10,062 nt of DNA from Erysipelotrichaceae bacterium (GTDB taxonomy: Bacteria; Bacillota_I; Bacilli_A; Erysipelotrichales; Erysipelotrichaceae). Shown one piece after another: positions 6,791 to 10,062 of this stretch. How positions within the stretch are numbered: position 1 is the first letter of the stretch; every line of letters begins with the position of its first letter. Location: the NCBI GenBank assembly GCA_900754715.1, contig CAAEDX010000193.1, positions 1 to 10,062 on the forward strand. Reading direction: 5' to 3'. The notes under the pieces are model-generated. The model was not told where the DNA came from, ran no database searches, and saw only the letters and a program-made list of their open reading frames with translations. The translations under genes were made by a program, and so were the position numbers.

Positions 6791-6800
6791 TACAGCACAT

Positions 6801-6883
6801 GCGGGCGTGGCGAAATTGGCAGACGCACCAGATTTAGGATCTGGCGGGCAACCGTGCAGGTTCGAGCCCTGTCGCCCGCACCA
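6801..6883 (+). tRNA. tRNA-Leu (anticodon UAG)
   Basis: All arms can be drawn. The acceptor stem is GCGGGCG (6801-6807) with CGCCCGC (6873-6879), discriminator A at 6880 and encoded CCA at 6881-6883. The D arm is GCG/CGC. The anticodon stem CCAGA/TCTGG encloses TTTAGGA with anticodon TAG at 6835-6837. A long variable arm (CGG/CCG, class II, as expected for leucine) follows, then a T arm with TTCGAGC loop. It would read CUA and, by wobble, other CUN codons. Confidence 0.97.
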
Positions 6884-6957
6884 CAGACAAGATTCCTCTG
6901 GGCATGGCCCAGTGGTCCGATATGCGCATCTTGCCTTCCATAAGGCTGTCGGCAAGA
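6884..6957 (+). other. Structured 3' trailer of tRNA-Leu
   Basis: Between the tRNA and the terminator the transcript can fold into CTGGGC-ATG-GCCCAG (6898-6912) and then TCTTGCC (6929-6935) with GGCAAGA (6951-6957). Inside the second is a competing hairpin, GCCTT-CCAT-AAGGC (6933-6946), that cannot form at the same time as the full outer stem. No start codon with a ribosome binding site or second tRNA is convincing here. It may be just a processed trailer. Confidence 0.4.
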
Positions 6958-6967
6958 AGCGACAAAC

Positions 6968-6995
6968 AAAAGAGCGTGGATCCTCACGCTTTTTT
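6968..6995 (+). terminator. Terminator for tRNA-Leu, shared with the converging dehydrogenase gene
   Basis: AGCGTG (6973-6978) pairs with CACGCT (6985-6990) around a 6-base loop, extended by A-rich bases pairing with the T-tract (6990-6995). On the plus strand it ends the tRNA transcript. On the minus strand it contains the stop codon of the dehydrogenase gene and is followed by a broken T-run, so it may work weakly in that direction too. Confidence 0.85.
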
Positions 6996-8081
6996 GTTTC
7001 GATATGCCCGGCCGGCCGCGTTTTGTTCCCGCATACACTGGATGAACGCTTCTCTGGTCACATCCTTGGGACGAAACTGCCATTCCGTGCTCGTCTGTGC
7101 CTTATCGGCCATCAGCGCAAATTCGCTTTCCTCGATCTCCAGATCATCAAAGCAGATCGGGAAGCCCAGCCTGGCATTGAAGGCCATGATCCGATCCCGC
7201 TCTTCAAGCTGATGCGCATAAGTGAGCAGGCAAAGCACGCCCAGCGCCACGATCTCGCCATGCAGATGATGATGTCCCTCCTTGGTCACTGTCGCCCCAT
7301 AATAGACACAGTGTGCCAGCGAAGCGTTGTAATAATAATTCGGCATCTGCGTGGTCATATTGGAGACCAGCCCGGTGGAGACGATGATGTCAAGCACGAC
7401 TTGCTCCAGCGCCTCATCAGCTTGTTTGGCCTGGCACGCCTTCAAGGCCTGTTCGCCATATTCCAGAAGCGGCTGCGTGCAGATCCGGCTGAGCTGTACG
7501 CCCATCAGCGGCGTATGGGAGAGCCGGTCGTCTTTGCTGGAGAACACTGCTTCATACTCTTTGGAGAGCGCATCGCCGATGCCGGCCCAAAGCAGCTCAT
7601 AAGGCGAATCCGCAATGATGCCGGAATGGATGAACGTGTGCTCCGCGATCTTTGGATAATAGTATTCCCTGAAACTGCCATCCGGATGATAAATGACGCA
7701 GATGGCCGTCACGGAAGCGCAATTGCTGCTGACCGTCGGGAACGTGAACAGCGGCTTATCCAGCTTGTCCGCAACATATTTGCTCGTATCGCAGGCTCTT
7801 CCGCCGCCGACGCCGAAAATGATATCGGCCTGCTGCACCGTTTCATTGGCGATCAGGGCATCCCCGTTTTCATAAGTGGAATCTCCGCCGAACCACAGAT
7901 AATCCAGGATCGTGACCGCTGAACCTTGCAGCGCTTTTTCCAGTTCCGGCTTTGCCTTCGCCATCGCGGTCTTGCCGCCGATCACGACCGCCTTTGTTCC
8001 ATAGTAACGGGCAAAGTGAGGAATCTCGCGATAACAGTCCGATCCGATCGAATAATTTGGCAGACATACATCATAACTCAT
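6984..8081 (-). CDS. Iron-containing (metal-dependent) alcohol dehydrogenase, GldA-like
   Basis: This is a cytoplasmic NAD-dependent polyol/alcohol oxidoreductase of the glycerol dehydrogenase superfamily. The 365-residue length matches GldA. The NAD-binding loop is GVGGGRACDTSK (90-101). The metal ligands are all present at family positions: Asp170 (AGIGDALSK), His257 (LAHCVYY) and His274 (HGEIVALG). The segment FPTVSSNCASVTA (114-126) has Asn120 where classical glycerol dehydrogenase has an Asp in the STDAP motif that contacts the substrate, so glycerol may not be the substrate. The ATG at 8081 is chosen because GGGAG lies 10 bases upstream; a TTG at 8090 is too close to that site. It has its own promoter, and a LysR gene lies upstream on the same strand. 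Confidence 0.88.
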   Translation of the reverse strand: MSYDVCLPNYSIGSDCYREIPHFARYYGTKAVVIGGKTAMAKAKPELEKALQGSAVTILDYLWFGGDSTYENGDALIANETVQQADIIFGVGGGRACDTSKYVADKLDKPLFTFPTVSSNCASVTAICVIYHPDGSFREYYYPKIAEHTFIHSGIIADSPYELLWAGIGDALSKEYEAVFSSKDDRLSHTPLMGVQLSRICTQPLLEYGEQALKACQAKQADEALEQVVLDIIVSTGLVSNMTTQMPNYYYNASLAHCVYYGATVTKEGHHHLHGEIVALGVLCLLTYAHQLEERDRIMAFNARLGFPICFDDLEIEESEFALMADKAQTSTEWQFRPKDVTREAFIQCMREQNAAGRAYRNKKA

Positions 8082-8123
8082 CTTTTCCAATCTCCCTTCT
8101 GCATGACTGTAAGCTCATTTCCT

Positions 8124-8146
8124 GCCATCGATATCACCATGATGGC
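8124..8146. repeat. Dyad in the dehydrogenase leader
   Basis: GCCATC (8124-8129) and GATGGC (8141-8146) are exact inverted copies separated by 11 bases. They lie just downstream of the predicted transcription start, between it and the ribosome binding site. This could be a regulator binding site or a hairpin in the mRNA leader. Confidence 0.45.
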
Positions 8147-8156
8147 TGCAATATTC

Positions 8157-8184
8157 ATTATAGAGCTTTTTCATGTGCTTTCAA
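8157..8184 (-). promoter_or_regulatory. Sigma-A promoter for the dehydrogenase gene
   Basis: TTGAAA (8179-8184) and a perfect TATAAT (8157-8162) are separated by 16 bases on the minus strand. The start would be near 8150, leaving a leader of about 69 bases. An eight-T run just upstream (8191-8198), after the LysR stop codon, may be a weak terminator for the regulator, but its stem is poor. Confidence 0.75.
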
Positions 8185-8221
8185 GGATCGAAAAAAAAGC
8201 GCGGCAATTTTCATCAAACCG

Positions 8222-9139
8222 TCACACTTCCTGTATCTGCTTTTCTGCAGCGCGCTGGATCAGCTTTTTCAGCGAACTTGCGAATGCTTCGATATAGACA
8301 CTGCTTTGCCCTTTGCGCCAAAATGCGCAGTATCGGCGTTCCAGCTGTGCTTCATCCCGATATAATGGCAGCCTGCGGATATAGGCGCTTTCCGCCGGCA
8401 AGGTGCCCACGCGCTCCACTGGCAGAAAGCCGTGATTGCTGATGACCATCAGCCGCGCTTCCTCCAGCGTCTCCGCAAACAAATAGCTGCCGCCAAATTC
8501 CAGCGTATTCTGATAGTACTCCTGTTCCGTGGCACGCTGCTCCTTGGAGGAAACCAGGATGCAGGGAAGATGCTGGAGCTGCGTGATGCTGACCCAGGAC
8601 TGATGGGCCAGCGGATCTTGCGCGGACAGCTCCACATAACAGCCGCAGCGGGTCAGCTCATCATTGACATAGGCATCAGAAAAAGCACGGCGCTGGTCGC
8701 TGAAGATGAGGTCAGCGCTTTTGGTGCGCAGCAGATCATAAAGTTCCTCATGCGTGCCATTTACGATGCTGATGGAAACTTCGGGATAGCGGCTGGAAAA
8801 ATCGGCGACGGCCTGCGAAAGCTCGATCCCGCTGTAACTGCGCAGATAGCCGATCCGCAGGCGCACGCGATGACCATTGCCTTTCGCTCTGGTCTGCCGC
8901 ACCAGCTCATCGGCATCTTTCAGCAGCTGTTTGCAGCGAGAATAAAAGAACGTGCCGGCCGGAGTCAGCGAGAAATGCCGGTTTTCCCTGTGGATCAGCT
9001 CCACGCCCAGCTCCTGTTCGAGGGAACGGATCTGCTGTGAGATCGCGGATTGCGAGATATAGCATTGCGCGGCTGCCTCGGTAAAACTGCCGCAGTCCAC
9101 CACTGCCGCAAAGTAGCGCATCTGTTTCAGCAGCATCAT
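8222..9139 (-). CDS. LysR-type transcriptional regulator
   Basis: LysR-type regulators are DNA-binding proteins with an N-terminal winged helix-turn-helix and a C-terminal periplasmic-binding-like effector domain. They usually work as tetramers on sites containing T-N11-A. The product has 305 residues, the family norm. The helix-turn-helix is clear: FTEAAAQCYISQSAISQQIR (19-38), followed by LEQELGVELIHRENR. The effector domain (about 75-295) begins with VRLRIGYL. An AAGGG ribosome binding site lies 5 bases before the ATG at 9139; a second ATG follows directly and a GTG at 9145 is too close to it. The gene is upstream of, and on the same strand as, the dehydrogenase, not divergent as in the classical arrangement. 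Its effector is unknown. Confidence 0.94.
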   Translation of the reverse strand: MMLLKQMRYFAAVVDCGSFTEAAAQCYISQSAISQQIRSLEQELGVELIHRENRHFSLTPAGTFFYSRCKQLLKDADELVRQTRAKGNGHRVRLRIGYLRSYSGIELSQAVADFSSRYPEVSISIVNGTHEELYDLLRTKSADLIFSDQRRAFSDAYVNDELTRCGCYVELSAQDPLAHQSWVSITQLQHLPCILVSSKEQRATEQEYYQNTLEFGGSYLFAETLEEARLMVISNHGFLPVERVGTLPAESAYIRRLPLYRDEAQLERRYCAFWRKGQSSVYIEAFASSLKKLIQRAAEKQIQEV

Positions 9140-9163
9140 GATCACCCTTTCCGTTTCCTTTAT

Positions 9164-9169
9164 ATTTTA
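9164..9169 (-). promoter_or_regulatory. Possible extended -10 box for the LysR gene
   Basis: TAAAAT preceded by TGT on the minus strand, 25 bases before the chosen start. No convincing -35 box is present, as is common for autoregulated or activator-dependent promoters. Confidence 0.4.
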
Positions 9170-9198
9170 ACATATCCGCGTCTGAACCATCATCTCTT

Positions 9199-9220
9199 TC
9201 CGATATTCCGCCTGATCGGA
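9199..9220. repeat. Inverted repeat upstream of the LysR gene
   Basis: TCCGAT (9199-9204) and ATCGGA (9215-9220) are exact inverted copies with 10 bases between. They cover the region just upstream of the LysR -10 box and end one base before the GNAT stop codon. No T-run follows on either strand, so an intrinsic terminator is unlikely and an operator is possible. Confidence 0.4.
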
Positions 9221-9221
9221 T

Positions 9222-9822
9222 TCATCGCAGCTCTTCCTTCAGCGTGTATTCATACACAAGGGACCGATGGCCGGATCCATCTTGAAACGTTTTTTCCGCG
9301 ACCTTTTGAAATCCATAATTTTCATAAAACGTCCACGATGCAATCGTGTTTGTGAAAAGACGCAAGCGCTGCGCACCATCCGCTTGCGCCCGATCCAGGA
9401 ACTGTTTGACCGATGTCCCCAGACCTTTGCGATGATGCTTTTTGGAGGAAAGAGCAACAAGCTCCAGATCGCATTTCCCGAAGATATCCTCATCTCTTTC
9501 TTGCAGCTGACGAAAAAAGGCATCAAACTCTTTCTGGAATGCGGCTGACAGCTTATACCTTTTCAGATAGAACTTGAGGAACATCCTGCACCAGCTGCCA
9601 GAATCTTGCTGAAATGGCTGTCATTTTTGCCGCAGACACATCCCACGACTTGATGATCCGTGGTTTCCGCGACATAGGCAAAATTGCATTTTTCGATCAG
9701 GATCCGGGCATAATCACGCAGCAGCCTTGATCCACAGAACAAGCAAAAAAGCCTTCATAGAAACGATCCCTGCATGCTGCGGCGTCTTCTTCCTGATACA
9801 GTCGAACAGTAAACATGGGCAT
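9222..9822 (-). pseudogene. GNAT-family N-acetyltransferase, broken by two frameshifts
   Basis: GNAT enzymes transfer an acetyl group from acetyl-CoA to an amine. Reading the minus strand gives three segments in successive frames that together resemble one protein of about 200 residues. The first, from ATG 9822 or 9816, begins MFTVRLYQEEDAAACRDRFY. The middle reads LLRDYARILIEKCNFAYVAE and continues to HFSKI. The third, from about 9600 to the stop at 9222, contains the acetyl-CoA loop HHRKGLGTS and the C-terminal WTFYENYGFQKVAEKTF. The first break is at a six-T run (9745-9750), the second near 9599-9604. Each is explained by one missing base, and restoring both makes the length an exact multiple of three. 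The 120-residue tail alone lacks the N-terminal strands and has no good ribosome binding site. Sequencing error is the main alternative. Confidence 0.8.
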
Positions 9823-9861
9823 GATCTTCTATGCAAAAATAAATTAGCTAAAGCTATTCGC

Positions 9862-9890
9862 ATTATATCAGGTCTTGCACGCGATGACAA
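9862..9890 (-). promoter_or_regulatory. Near-consensus promoter for the GNAT gene
   Basis: TTGTCA (9885-9890) and a perfect TATAAT (9862-9867) are separated by exactly 17 bases on the minus strand. The -35 box overlaps a small palindrome, GACAA-A-TTGTC (about 9885-9895). The start would be near 9855, about 35 bases before the GNAT start codon. Confidence 0.75.
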
Positions 9891-10036
9891 TTTGTCTTTG
9901 TCAGCGATGCTTGCTGCAGGCGATCAAGGGAACGTGGACCTTCTTGTATCGGCTCATTGGTGTTTCACAATACGGATCAACGATCTGATTTGAAGGAAAT
10001 GCTTATGACAAGAAATCCCATGGTCAATATCCGCGT

Positions 10037-10055
10037 AAAAAGGCCGTGAGACCCT
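10037..10055 (-). terminator. Possible terminator of an off-window gene
   Basis: On the minus strand AGGGTC (10050-10055) can pair with GGCCTT (10040-10045), with two G-U pairs and a 4-base loop, followed by five T (10037-10041, partly in the stem). It would end a minus-strand gene lying beyond the right edge. The stem is short, so this is tentative. Confidence 0.35.
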
Positions 10056-10062
10056 GATTTCG

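Noticed and set aside
5507..6955. A 482-codon minus-strand open frame over the femX-like gene and tRNA-Leu
   Set aside because: It crosses a complete tRNA and the whole of a convincing FemX-family gene, and its composition is typical of a complementary-strand frame.
6898..6965. A second tRNA, possibly tRNA-Gly-like (a CTTCCAT loop and an AGTGGT segment)
   Set aside because: The anticodon stem cannot pair around that loop and there is no T arm or matching acceptor stem. At most it is a chance resemblance.
9727..9993. An 88-codon plus-strand open frame at the right end
   Set aside because: It lies antisense to the 5' part of the GNAT gene and its near-consensus promoter, with no ribosome binding site and no recognisable domain.
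9895..10005. A short minus-strand frame upstream of the GNAT promoter ending ACSKHR, with protein-like composition
   Set aside because: It is only about 34 codons between stops, has no recognisable family and no clear ribosome binding site. It could be a decayed remnant, but that cannot be supported.
9999..10049. A 16-codon plus-strand open frame beginning MLMTRNP after a GAAGGA
   Set aside because: It is too short to judge, has no promoter, and its end overlaps a possible terminator hairpin of the other strand.

Overview
The window looks like chromosome from a low-to-mid-GC Gram-positive bacterium (Bacillota). The evidence is strong AGGAGG-type ribosome binding sites, near-consensus sigma-A promoters (often extended TGn -10 boxes), hairpin/U-tract terminators behind most genes, a class B sortase, a FemX/MurM-type aminoacyl transferase and an encoded tRNA CCA end. 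Erysipelotrichia is a plausible placement by overall feel, but nothing here proves it. Eight protein genes are intact or cut only by the window edge; one more is broken by two frameshifts, and there is one tRNA.

Positions 1-2310, all minus strand: the first 34 codons of murG, then (upstream of it) an FtsW/SpoVE-type SEDS glycosyltransferase and a class B sortase. This is a fragment of a division and wall-synthesis region. ftsW and murG are adjacent as in classical dcw clusters, but murG has its own promoter. A sortase ending in a strong terminator sits where murD is often found. Both ftsW and srtB begin immediately after a terminator hairpin and have almost no room for a promoter.

Positions 2315-5361, minus strand: nagB (glucosamine-6-phosphate deaminase), a LacX-like aldose 1-epimerase family protein and a UMF1-family MFS transporter. 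A terminator follows the transporter and another follows nagB. NagB links to amino-sugar and wall-precursor metabolism; the epimerase and transporter substrates are unknown.

Positions 5362-6995, plus strand: a divergent promoter region holding a compound inverted repeat, then a FemX/MurM-like transferase, then tRNA-Leu(UAG) with its own promoter. The tRNA is followed by a structured 3' trailer and a terminator shared with the converging gene.

Positions 6984-9139, minus strand: a GldA-like metal-dependent alcohol dehydrogenase and, upstream of it, a LysR-type regulator. Each has a dyad in its control region. A local regulator-enzyme pair is likely but not proven.

Positions 9222-10062: a GNAT acetyltransferase gene on the minus strand. 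It has an excellent promoter, but its reading frame is broken twice, each time by the apparent loss of one base. The last 240 bases (9823-10062) hold that promoter and a possible terminator from an off-window minus-strand gene; I see no convincing complete gene there.

I did not find a clear novel multi-gene system. The items most worth a second look are the frameshifted GNAT gene, the sortase-ftsW junction, the tRNA-Leu trailer, the dyads near the LysR/dehydrogenase genes, and the altered substrate-site motif of the dehydrogenase.
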